27,375 nucleotides of DNA, taken from contig PJRA01000048.1 of the NCBI GenBank assembly GCA_016987375.1, positions 332,728 through 360,102 on the forward strand, given 5' to 3'. A model generated the notes under the pieces. The model searched no databases and had not been told where the DNA came from. It saw only the letters and a list, made by a program, of their open reading frames with translations. Of the stretch, positions 10,701 to 22,700 are shown one piece after another. The first letter of the stretch is position 1; every line of letters begins with the position of its first letter. Source of the stretch: Brachionus koreanus (taxonomy: Eukaryota > Rotifera > Eurotatoria > Ploima > Brachionidae). A program made the translations under genes and the position numbers.

Positions 10701-13700
10701 GAAGATATCAAGCAAAATTCAACTGTTTTCTACTGGCCTGAGCTAGTAATGCAAATATTGGAAAAAAATCAATCGCGACTTCAGGCTTTGAGAGAAAAAA
10801 CCGAAGACAAACTTCGCGAGCGACTAGCTAAATTTGACGACAAGCTAAAGGATATGCTAAAAAGAGTCGAAGCCTACAAATCAATAGGGGTATTTTAGTT
10901 TTTACTTTAAATAAATTAAAAAACAATGCTTTAGTGGTAAAATATTTATCTATTTATCGTTAGGACGATTATAAATATTTAGAAATGACCAAAAAAGCGG
11001 GAATGGTAAAGATTAACACTTTCTTTATTCTTTAGGTTGAGTCTGTTAAATTGTATTATCTAACTAAACATCTAACAGTAATTTTTACTAATCGCTAACA
11101 ATTGATTTATTGAGTTGATTACCTTTCTAATAATCATAGCTTTTAAATTATTTTTTAATAAACCAAACTAATAGTTTAAATTACTGTAAAAGGATCGGGA
11201 TATACCAGATGCAGCCAAGCATGTTGGCATTTTAAGTGAAATGGGAAAGCAGATTGACGAGTTCCGAAACGAATTGGATCAGTTGAACAAAGAAGAGGCT
11301 TTGTTTGGATTTGAACTAAGTCAATTTCCAATGCTGAATCAAATATTGTCAATGAAAGATCCCTTTGATAAACTTTGGTTCACGTTTCACAGCTTTCAGC
11401 AAAAAGAAAATCAGTGGCTTAAGGGTCCGTTTGTTGGCATGAATGCCGAAGAAATAAGTGAAGATGTTCAATCGATGTGGAGGACTATGCATAAATTGCA
11501 GAAGAGTTTTGCCGATGCTAATAATCCGCGAAAAGTTGCGGACTTTACTAAATTAAAAATAGACAGATTTAAAAATCATCTGCCTGTACTGCAAATTATT
11601 TGCAATCCTGGCTTAAAAGATCGGCACTGGGAACTGGTATAAAAGATATTTTTGTCATTTATTTAAATTTTTATGTTAAATTCATTCAAAAAGATGAGCG
11701 AGATAGTTGGAAAAGAAATCAAACCAGATGCAAATTCATCATTACAAGATATGCTAGATCATGGTTTAAATAAATTCACTGAAAAGTATAAAATTTTAAA
11801 GTTTTTTTAAAGCTTTGTCATGTTCAATATTTACAAAACTTTTTTTTTTAATTTTTTTACAGATTAATTTCTAAGAATTATTATTAGCGTTAACCCTTAC
11901 GCAATCAAGGGATAACTTTTTATATCTTTTACACTCATGAGCGACCATCAAAGTAATGTTAAAATCGCCCTCTAGTGAAGCGTACAAATAAGTTTAAATT
12001 TTGAGTTAAGGTGCAGGCTATAAAATTAGGAATAAAAAAAAAAAACGTTCCTAAATTATAAAGCGGGGTTGCAATTAACAATTTGGAAAAAAGTGCGCGA
12101 TTAAAAGACATTTTAAAAAATCAAATTTTTTTAATTCTAATAAGTTAAAAAACTAAATAATTTTAAGATGAAAGAAATTTTTTTTTTAAATTTTGTTAAA
12201 CCATCTCAAGGGGATCGATTTTTACATTAAATCTAAGAATCAAAAATTTTCCAGGCATGATTCTGCTTCAATTTGTGTTGTATAGGATGTTAAATATAAG
12301 ATTTTTTATTTTTTAAAAACTCTTATGAGAAATAATGTAAGCTGTGTTGATCGAAAAAAGGCAAAGAGCATGTTACTAAATTTAACTATTAATTTAAAAA
12401 TTGGAATAATGAATTTTAGATCAATATTTTATTAACACAATCAAATTTTGCAGAAAAAAAGGACTCAATAAAATCAACAACACCATTTTAATTAAGATAA
12501 TGCTTACAACTTTTTTTACTAAAGGTTTTTCCTTGAATGCATTCATAGTTGACTCAATTGTTTAAGTTCGCTAGAGATGTGCAAATCTCTTTAAAATGGA
12601 CTAAAGTTTAAATTTTTTAAAATTTTTGTTATGCCAAATTTGCAGATTTGTAAATTTTGGAACAAAAACAAAAACAAAAATTTTAATTTAAAATTTATTT
12701 TCCAGGAAACAGTTCTAAAAATCCTTCTGTATAATGTAATATTTATTTTGAATAATTTTAAATATTATTCGATTTTTAGATCTTTAGTTGGTCTTTTGAA
12801 TTCTTCTTAAGTCTCACAAATTTTGCAAATAATCAAAAATTTTATAGTGGTTTCTTATTTGATTAAGTATTGATATCTAATTTTTTTTTATTTGTTCAAA
12901 AAATGTGTAAATTTATTCAATAGTTGTGGTCAGTTAATTTAATAATAGAATAGTATCTTTATTGAATTTTATTTTATAATTAAAAAATATTTTTTTAAAA
13001 ATAATTTTTGAGCAGATGATTAAATTTGAGCATAATATTCAATTTTTTAAAAAGTAAAATATCATTATATATAATAAAAAATTTGGGTGAAATCAATAGA
13101 TAAATTTTGCAACATTTCTCTCTTTAAAATAGTTCTAATTATTTTTAATATTAAATCTTAATAATAAATTTCGCTTCATTAGAACAGAACAAAATACAAT
13201 ACTTTAAAATAGCAAGGTTTCAACTTAAATGTTTACTATTTTTGTGAAAAATTTCAAAAATCTCCAAGATCAATAAAAATTGAAGACAAAATAAAACTTA
13301 TTTTTGTTTCTAGGCTTGAAGAAATAAGTGGATCGGCCAGCAAAGAATATTCTTTAGAGAAAGCATTGAACAAAATGAAAGAGGACTGGAAAGACATGAT
13401 ATTCGATTTGATAAATTATCGCGAGACAGGAGTGAAAATTTTGTCATCGGTAGATGACATACAAGTTCTATTAGATGATCACATAATAAAGGCGCTCACA
13501 ATGCTCGGTTCTCCATTCATAAAACCTTTAGAAACAGAGATGCGCGAATGGAGCACGCGACTGCAAATGATACAGGACATATTGGACGAATGGCTCAAGG
13601 TGCAGGCAACTTGGCTCTACTTGGAACCAATTTTTAGCTCCGAGGACATAATTGCCCAAATGCCAGAAGAGGGACGCAAGTTTGGAATTGTAGACGGCCA

Positions 13701-16700
13701 TTGGCGTGACATAATGAGCCAAACAGCCAAAGATAATCGAGTTCTCCAGGCCACAGATCAGGCAAACATGCTGTCAAAGCTCAGAGAAGCAAACAAACTT
13801 TTAGAAGAAATTCAAAAAGGCCTAAACAACTACTTGGAAAAAAAACGACTGTTTTTTCCGAGATTTTTTTTCTTGTCCAATGATGAGCTATTGGAAATTT
13901 TGTCCGAAACAAAAGACCCGACGAGAGTCGAGCCTCATTTAAAAAAGTGCTTCGAAGGAATAAGCAAACTAGAATTTACGGATCAACAAGAAATAAATGC
14001 TATGATATCAGCTGAACATGAAGTAGTCACATTTAGAAGCAAAATTTCGCCAGCAAAAGCGCGAGGTATGGTCGAAAAATGGCTTATTCAAGTGGAAGAC
14101 CAAATGGTCGAGTCCATTCGATACATAATCAAGGACGCAGTGGCTGATTACGCCAAAACAGATAGAAAAAAATGGGTTGTTGAATGGCCTGGTCAAGTGG
14201 TCATATGCGCAAGTCAAGTCTATTGGACATCTGAAACAGAAGAGGCAATCAAAAATAACACCCTTAAAAATTATCTTCAACAATGCACAGATCAAATAAA
14301 TGATACAGTTGCTTTGGTCAGAGGCAACTTGGAATCAGGCGCGAGAATAACTTTAGGTGCACTGATTGTAATAGATGTACATGCAAGAGATGTAATAAAA
14401 CAGCTGTGTCAAATTAATGTAACATCGACAAATGACTTTGAATGGTTGGCACAGTTGAGATACTATTGGGACAATTCAAAACCGGCACTATTTGTCAGAA
14501 TGATAACCACTGAATTGGAATATGCATATGAATATTTGGGAAATAGTGGTCGTTTGGTTATTACACCATTGACAGACAGATGCTATAGAACTCTAATGGG
14601 AGCTCTTAAGTTAAATCTGGGCGGAGCACCCGAGGGTCCAGCTGGCACTGGCAAAACAGAAACATCAAAGGATTTGGCCAAAGCTGTGGCCAAACAATGT
14701 GTTGTTTTTAATTGTTCTGATGGTTTGGACTTCAAAGCAATGGGCAAATTTTTCAAAGGTTTGGCTCAGTCGGGTGCCTGGGCCTGTTTCGACGAGTTCA
14801 ATCGAATCGAACTCGAAGTTTTGTCTGTTATTGCTCAACAAATTTTGACCATACAGCGAGCTGTTAGTGCCAAACTAAAGCGTTTTGTTTTTGAAGGCAC
14901 TGAACTTGATTTAAATCCAACGACAACCATTTTCATAACTATGAATCCGGGCTATGCAGGCAGGTCTGAATTGCCGGACAATTTAAAAGTCCTGTTTCGA
15001 TCAGTGGCCATGATGGTGCCCGACTATGCCATGATAGGCGAGATTTCTCTATACTCAATGGGCTTTGTGGATGCGCGTGCTCTATCAGTCAAAATAGTTG
15101 CCACATACAAACTGTGCTCTGAGCAATTGTCATCACAGCATCACTATGACTATGGAATGAGAGCTGTTAAAAGTGTTTTGACTGCTTCGGGAAATTTGAA
15201 GCTTAAATATCCAAATGAAAACGAATCAATTATTGTTCTTAGGGCCATTAAGGATGTCAATTTGCCAAAATTTTTAGCTCAAGATGTACCACTTTTCGAA
15301 GGTAAACAATTTTATTTGTTTGATTGTATTCTAAAAAAAGGAAATTATTCCAAAATTTAAAATTAGTGCTCTGTATAAATTGATTTTATTTAAAAAAAAA
15401 TTCAAATAATAAAAAGAAGACCTTAAGGTGGTTGCTAAAAAGACTATTATTTAAAGTCACTAATATGACAGTCTTTGAATACTATATTCATGTAATTCAT
15501 TCTTGTAATTTTCAATAGAATTATGATTTTTAAATAATGAAAAAACTCCATCGTGACAGATTTTTCTGAGCTTTGCTTTGACCCCCGTCATAAGAGATTT
15601 CACCAAATTTAAGTCAAATTCCTTCAACTTTAATTNNNNNNNNNNNNNNNNNNNNNNNNNNNNNNNNNNNNNNNNNNNNNNNNNNNNNNNNNNNNNNNNN
15701 NNNNNNNNNNNNNNNNNNNNNNNNNNNNNNNNNNNNNNNNNNNNNNNNNNNNNNNNNNNNNNNNNNNNNNNNNNNNNNNNNNNNNNNNNNNNNNNNNNNN
15801 NNNNNNNNNNNNNNNNNNNNNNNNNNNNNNNNNNNNNNNNNNNNNNNNNNNNNNNNNNNNNNNNNNNNNNNNNNNNNNNNNNNNNNNNNNNNNNNNNNNN
15901 NNNNNNNNNNNNNNNNNNNNNNNNNNNNNNNNNNNNNNNNNNNNNNNNNNNNNNNNNNNNNNNNNNNNNNNNNNNNNNNNNNNNNNNNNNNNNNNNNNNN
16001 NNNNNNNNNNNNNNNNNNNNNNNNNNNNNNNNNNNNNNNNNNNNNNNNNNNNNNNNNNNNNNNNNNNNNNNNNNNNNNNNNNNNNNNNNNNNNNNNNNNN
16101 NNNNNNNNNNNNNNNNNNNNNNNNNNNNNNNNNNNNNNNNNNNNNNNNNNNNNNNNNNNNNNNNNNNNNNNNNNNNNNNNNNNNNNNNNNNNNNNNNNNN
16201 NNNNNNNNNNNNNNNNNNNNNNNNNNNNNNNNNNNNNNNNNNNNNNNNNNNNNNNNNNNNNNNNNNNNNNNNNNNNNNNNNNNNNNNNNNNNNNNNNNNN
16301 NNNNNNNNNNNNNNNNNNNNNNNNNNNNNNNNNNNNNNNNNNNNNNNNNNNNNNNNNNNNNNNNNNNNNNNNNNNNNNNNNNNNNNNNNNNNNNNNNNNN
16401 NNNNNNNNNNNNNNNNNNNNNNNNNNNNNNNNNNNNNNNNNNNNNNNNNNNNNNNNNNNNNNNNNNNNNNNNNNNNNNNNNNNNNNNNNNNNNNNNNNNN
16501 NNNNNNNNNNNNNNNNNNNNNNNNNNNNNNNNNNNNNNNNNNNNNNNNNNNNNGCTAATTTTTAGTAGTTTATAAATAAATATATATATATATATATGAT
16601 CCCCTGATCATTTGCATGATCGGGCAAGTTAACTTAACTTTTGTCCATTTACTTATGCATCACCCGTTACATAAGTGAATTTTATTAATTTCATTTTTCT

Positions 16701-19700
16701 TTTATAATCTCATATTCATCATTGTCTCGCTATACATTTATAAAGTCAAAAATAAAAAAAAATGAAATCTTCTTTCTATACATAAATAAGACTTGATTAA
16801 GCTTTAAGATTCACATTATGCTTTATAAACAGCATTTCATTACAATATATTGACTATCTACCTTTGTATATTTATAAAATATTTAAAATTAAAAATTTAA
16901 ATAAAATAAACTTTAAGACAAATGGTCTAAATTAAATTATTTTTCTTTTTGTTTTTTTAATGTTTTAAATTGTCAAAATAAAGCTCAACAGCTACAATAA
17001 TAAAGGTACCGGCAAAAAATAGATGATAATTAGCTAGGAGTTAAATATGCTTTTACTTGTTTCTATAAAGTTGTCTAAACTTTCTTTGACGTGTTAACTA
17101 ATTCTTGGCTTAGTCAACTCCAGTAAGGTACAATACGATTTGTGAAAAATTAATTCACAGGTTGTTTAATTAAGCGCTTTTTTTCTGATGCCAGCTGAGG
17201 GTCCATCTGATTTCGAGTTGATTTTATCTAGTCCTCTTTGGATTTTGAAATATGCAATTAAGTCACCTCTTATTCTTCTTTTGAACAAGTCTGTAAAATT
17301 TAAGTGCTTCAATCTCTCTGCATACTAGTCTTGTTGGCCTTCTCTGAACATCTTCGAGGACCTTTTGATCACCCTTTGAATTTGGGTTCGAGGTACTCGA
17401 GATAGAGTACACCATTCTGAACATATAGATCGATATGTGTAAAAGCCTGTACAGTCATATCTAATATCTAGTTTGCTTTGCTTGCTACTTTTATGGTTTG
17501 ATTTTTCAGTTTAGGATTAAACAAAATCTCCTTTAGAATTAACAATATTAAAAATGAATTAGGAGATAAGTATGAAAATACTAATTTTTTTTTCAGTCCA
17601 CTAGAAAGTCTTTTTTAAAATAAAAATGAGAAAAAAAAATTGTTTTAATTTTAATTTAAATTAATGCAAGTTTAATCTTAAACATTTTTTATTCGAAAGG
17701 TATAATCAGCGATCTATTCCCAGGCGTAGTACTGCCTACACCAGATTATAAAGTATTTTTGGAAGCAATTAATGACAACATAAAAAAATTAAATCTTCAA
17801 ATGAATGAATGGTTTATTGAGAAAATAATTCAAGTTTATGAGATGATGTTGGTCAGACATGGATTTATGATAGTGGGTCCATTTATGGGAGGCAAAAGTT
17901 CATCTTACAAAGTGCTGGCCGGAGCGCTTGGGGATTTAGAGGCAGCAGGCTTGATGAACGAACATAGAGCGCAGTACAAAGTTCTAAATCCCAAGTCTAT
18001 TACAATGGGTCAGTTGTATGGCCAGTTTGATCCTGTCTCGCACGAGTGGACCGATGGTGTTTTGGCCGTGTCTTTCCGTCAGTATGCATCGGATCAGTCA
18101 CCAGACCGAAAATGGATCATCTTCGATGGACCTGTCGATGCTGTTTGGATAGAAAACATGAATACTGTGCTCGACGACAACAAAAAACTTTGTCTAATGA
18201 GCGGTGAAATAATTCAAATGTCGGCTCAAATGAACTTAATATTCGAGCCCGAAGACTTAGAGCAAGCGTCGCCAGCCACTGTCAGCCGCTGTGGCATGAT
18301 TTACATGGATCCAAATCAGCTTGGCTGGCGACCACTTAAGGACTCTTACATGAAGCACGATCTTCCCACAAATCTCCAAAAGGAACATGTTGAAATAATA
18401 AATGAACTGTTCGACTGGCTAGTCGATCCTTGCATCGAATTCATCAAATCAAATTGCAGATTTCAGTTGCCAACATCCTACATTCATCTAATGTTTTCAA
18501 CAATGAGACTTTATACATGTCTTATAAAAGACATATCAGCTGAAGTGACCAGTCAAGTCCTTTCACTTTGGATACAAGGCTTGTTTGTATTCGCTTTGGT
18601 ATGGGGCCTTGGCGGAACTCTTAACAACGATAGTCGCAAAAAATTCGACACATTTTTGCGTGAGTACATAAACACGCCGGAAGGAAAGCCTAAAAATGTC
18701 AAGCTATCCAAAAATAACATTTTTCCTGAGCGTGGCACATGCTACGATTTTTTCTTTGAAAAAAAAGCAGCCGGACACTGGAAAGATTGGACAGACATGA
18801 TAAACAAAGAAGACACAGTTATAGCTGAAAATGCCAAAGTGGGAGACTTGCTCATTCAAACAGATGAAACGGCCAAACAGGCTTTTTTTCTGCACTTGTT
18901 CTTGTCGAACGAAATACCAGTGCTGTTTGTGGGTCCGACTGGAACAGGCAAAAGTGCGGTAACAAATGATTACTTGATTAAAATGCCCAAAGATGAATAT
19001 ATAGCAAATATAATTAGCTTTTCGGCTAGAACTAGTGCTAATCAAACACAGGATATTGTCATGTCTAAATTGGACAGACGCCGAAAAGGAGTGTTCGGAC
19101 CGCCGGTGCCAAAAAAATGCGTTGTTTTTGTTGACGATTTGAACATGCCAGCCAAAGAAAAGTACGGAGCTCAGCCTCCTGTTGAACTATTGAGACAATG
19201 GATCGACCAGGGCAATTGGTATGACAAAAAAGACACGTCCAAAATTGAGCTTGTTGATGTGTTGCTAATGGCAGCTATGGGTCCACCGGGCGGTGGGCGA
19301 AATGACATTACTGGTAGATTTACCAGACACTTGAATGTTATTTCAATGGATTCGTTTAGTGATGAGACAATGACCAAAATATTCACGGCAATAGTTGACT
19401 GGCACTTTGCCAAGGGTTTCGAGGCGGCGTTTAACCGTGCTGGCAAAATGATTGTACAAGCTACAATGGAAATATACAAACAAGCAATTGAGCAATTTTT
19501 GCCCACTCCGTCCAAAAGTCACTATTTGTTCAATTTGAGAGATTTTGCCCGTGTGGTCAAAGGAGTACTGCTGGTGCCATCAACAAACATGAAAGAAGAA
19601 AAAAAACTCTACAGACTTTGGGTGCATGAAATCTACAGAGTGTTTTACGATCGTCTAATAGATGATCAAGATAGAAATTTATTTTTCAATTTAGTTAAAA

Positions 19701-22700
19701 AAGTTTTAGGAGATATTCTTAAAATAGACATGGATAAACTGCTTGAGCATTTGATTGAACCCAAAGAATCCAAATTGACCGACAATAATGTGCGTAGTTT
19801 GATATTTGGTGACTATGCGGTGCCAGACTCTGAATCAAAAATATATGACGAAATAACTGATTTAGAAGAATTGTCCAAAACAATGGACGGCTATTTGGAA
19901 GAGTATAATGCAATTAGTAAAGTGCCAATGAATTTAGTAATGTTCAAGTTTGCCATTGAGCATGTAAGTAGAGTTTCGAGAATTTTGAAACAAGACAATG
20001 GTCATGCGCTGCTAATTGGCATTGGAGGCAGTGGACGACAAAGTTCGGCTAAACTTGCCGCCTTTATGGCCGATTATGATCTTTTTCAAGTGGAAATAAC
20101 GAAAAATTATGGAAAAAATGAGTGGAGAGATGACATCAAACGATTGTTTATGAAGTCTGGTGGCGAAGGAAAGCAGACTGTGTTTCTTTTTTCGGACAAT
20201 CAAATAAAAGAAGAAAGTTTTGTCGAAGACATAAATATGATATTGAATACGGCCGACATACCCAATTTGTTTGCTTCGGACGAAAAAGCCGAAATAATAG
20301 AGAAAATGCAAACAGCTGCTAGAAACGAAAATAGAAAGATCGAGTCGAGCACCATGGCAATGTACAACTATTTTATTGAAAGAGTTAAAGCCAACTTGCA
20401 TGTGGTCTTGGCCATGAGTCCAATAGGTGATGCGTTCAGAAGTCGTCTGAGAATGTTTCCATCGTTGATCAATTGCTGTACAATTGACTGGTTCATGGCA
20501 TGGCCTGAGGACGCATTGGAAATGGTAGCCAAAAAATTCTTGGAAGAAATTGAACTTGATGTCAACATTAAAAATGAGTCCATAAGCATGTGCAAATACT
20601 TTCACGAAGATATTAGACATTTGTCTGAGAGATATTTACAGGAGCTTGGTAGACATAATTATGTCACACCAACATCTTACCTAGAGCTCATTATGACTTT
20701 TAAAACTTTGCTTACACAAAAGAGAAATGAGATAATGCTTATGAAGAACAGGTTAGTTGTTTGATTATCTTTTATTTAGATTTTTTTTACGAAAATAGAT
20801 TTTTTTGCTAGTAAAAAAAAATAAAATTAGCATGAAATTACGAATTAACAAATTTATATTTATTAAAAAAATAAAAATAAATAAAAATATTTGGCCTTTC
20901 TTTTTTAAATCATGCCGTCTAAAGATTTTATTGCTTTTTGATTATTTGCAGCATTTTCAGTACGCAAAGCATCGACTAATTTATAAATTTCTGGGTGCAT
21001 AACTAATTTATAAGAGCAAAATCGGCAGAACATCTAAAAATTTCTAACTCTTTATTAGTTTAGTCTGTTAATATAAAATTTAAACATTTAAAAAAATTTA
21101 TTCAAGTTCTAAAAACATTTTGTAAAAATAAAACAATTTAATTCTTTTTTTTTTGATTTTACACTTATTTTTAGCAATTTTATTTTGCTTAAAAATAAAA
21201 AAATAAAAAAAGGGGTCCCAACATTTTGTTCAGAATTTCCTCTAGTTTCAGAATCTGTAAAAAAAAGTAGGGGTTGGGGGGTAAACCTCGGACTAGATTC
21301 AAAAAAACTGTAAAAAGTCTATGTTTTTACCATCTTTGGTCAAAAATCATGGTAAATTGTTATAAAAAAAAATACAAAATAAATATACCATTTTGTAGAA
21401 GAGTTTATGAGCTTTCAGATTTGGTGCATATTTAATGAGTTATGACTATGAATATCTGAGATATTTTGACTTGAAGACAAGCTACTTTTGTTTTTTTTCA
21501 AATTTTTTTTTTCAACTATTATTTATTTGTATTCTGTACCAAGCTAATGCTCCTTCGGATTAAGAAAATAAAAATTTATAATCAAAATAAAATTAAATAA
21601 AAATAAAAAATAAGAATAAAATAAAATGTAGTAAGTATAATTTAAAAAGAAAAATGATATAAAAATTTTAAAAAATAGATAAAATGAAATAAGGAGTAAC
21701 ATGATCCATATGTTTAATTATCTTATGGCTTAGGAAAAAAGGAAGAATTAGTAAGGAAGCAGTTACACAATGGTAATAGAGTAGGGTATTCGATATTTCT
21801 TGATTCGAAACCGGCTTTGTATTCTTCCACCATTCTGATAACTAATGGAATTGAATGACTCAGTCCTGTCCCAACATATCTCTCACTCAACTCAAAAACT
21901 CGATTCGAGACTGTTAGAAATTTAAGTTTATTAAAAGCCTCGTGATGCTTGATTTTAGAGGGAGTATCATATTTTAATCTAAGTATAGATCTTACTGCTG
22001 TATTCTGAATTGCTTGTAATGTTTGATATTTTTTTCTGAAAATGAATTCAAGCAAGGAAAAGAATAGTATAGGATTGATCCGACTAAATATTTATAAAGA
22101 TTTACAAACATTTTTTGATTAAGATCCCATTTTTTGTTTGACATTATCTTAATTAAATTTAGTATTGTATTGCAATGTTCTTTAATCTCGTCAGCGAGTA
22201 GATTAAAATTTAGTTTAGAATCAAATTTGAAACTTAGAAACTTAATTTCTTTTTGACTTTCTATTTTGTTCTCATAAATTTTTATGTTAAGATTATAGCT
22301 TTTTTTCTTGTATTTAGAGACTACTGAACACGACTTTTGCATTGATATCAGAGTTGTTTAAAAGTCACAAGTCTCAAACCAAGTCCAAGTCCAAGACTTA
22401 AAAAAAAAAAAAATTAAATAAAAGCCCGGACTTGGACTTTTATTTTCAAGACTTGGACTTTAATTTTGGACTTTTAAACAACTCTGATTGATATTTTCAT
22501 TTCATTTTCCACTTAATTAGCCAAAAAATATTTTTTTTTTAGGAGAATAAAAAATAATAAAAAAGTGTGAAAAATTAAACAATTAATTTTTTTATTAAAT
22601 TAATTCTTCGAACAGCTTTTCACGGACGTTCTATGCCTCTTTTTTGAACTAATTGAGTTGAGATTGCTGCTTGTAAAACTAACAAGTTATTCGATTCTAA

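Larger units (their letters stand above)
15302..17699 (+). other. Intron 7 (2,398 bp as assembled)
   Basis: Contains the 918-base assembly gap, a TA dinucleotide run, two small hairpins (16603-16624, and 16651-16676 with ACTTATG/CATAAGT ends) and a non-LTR retrotransposon tail. The codon split G|GT and the protein sequence ([12 protein letters not shown]) join cleanly across it, so no exon need be hidden in the gap. Confidence 0.85.

Noticed and set aside
11890..11915. TTAACCC at 11890 as a piggyBac-like terminus
   Set aside because: No matching inverted end with a TTAA duplication was found in the intron.
15636..16553. Missing dynein exon inside the gap
   Set aside because: Exons 7 and 8 join exactly (split Gly codon, conserved F-E-G-I-x-S-D-L-F-P-G), so no coding sequence is missing.
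15578..16558. 326-codon open frame
   Set aside because: Almost all of it is translated N from the assembly gap.
17181..17200. Hammerhead ribozyme core (CTGATG)
   Set aside because: The neighbouring conserved GA and GAAA core elements and the three stems are absent here and at the similar site near 26570.
20018..20041. Broken P-loop in AAA4 (Arg instead of Lys in GIGGSGRQ)
   Set aside because: GGSGRQS is the normal AAA4 sequence of axonemal dyneins, so this is not a mutation.
20012..20620. 202-codon minus-strand open frame opposite dynein
   Set aside because: It is the shadow of exon 8 on the other strand. Its composition is atypical and the + strand protein is strongly conserved.
20805..21002. 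65-codon + strand open frame after exon 8
   Set aside because: Lysine/isoleucine/asparagine-rich translation of AT-rich intron, no recognisable motif.
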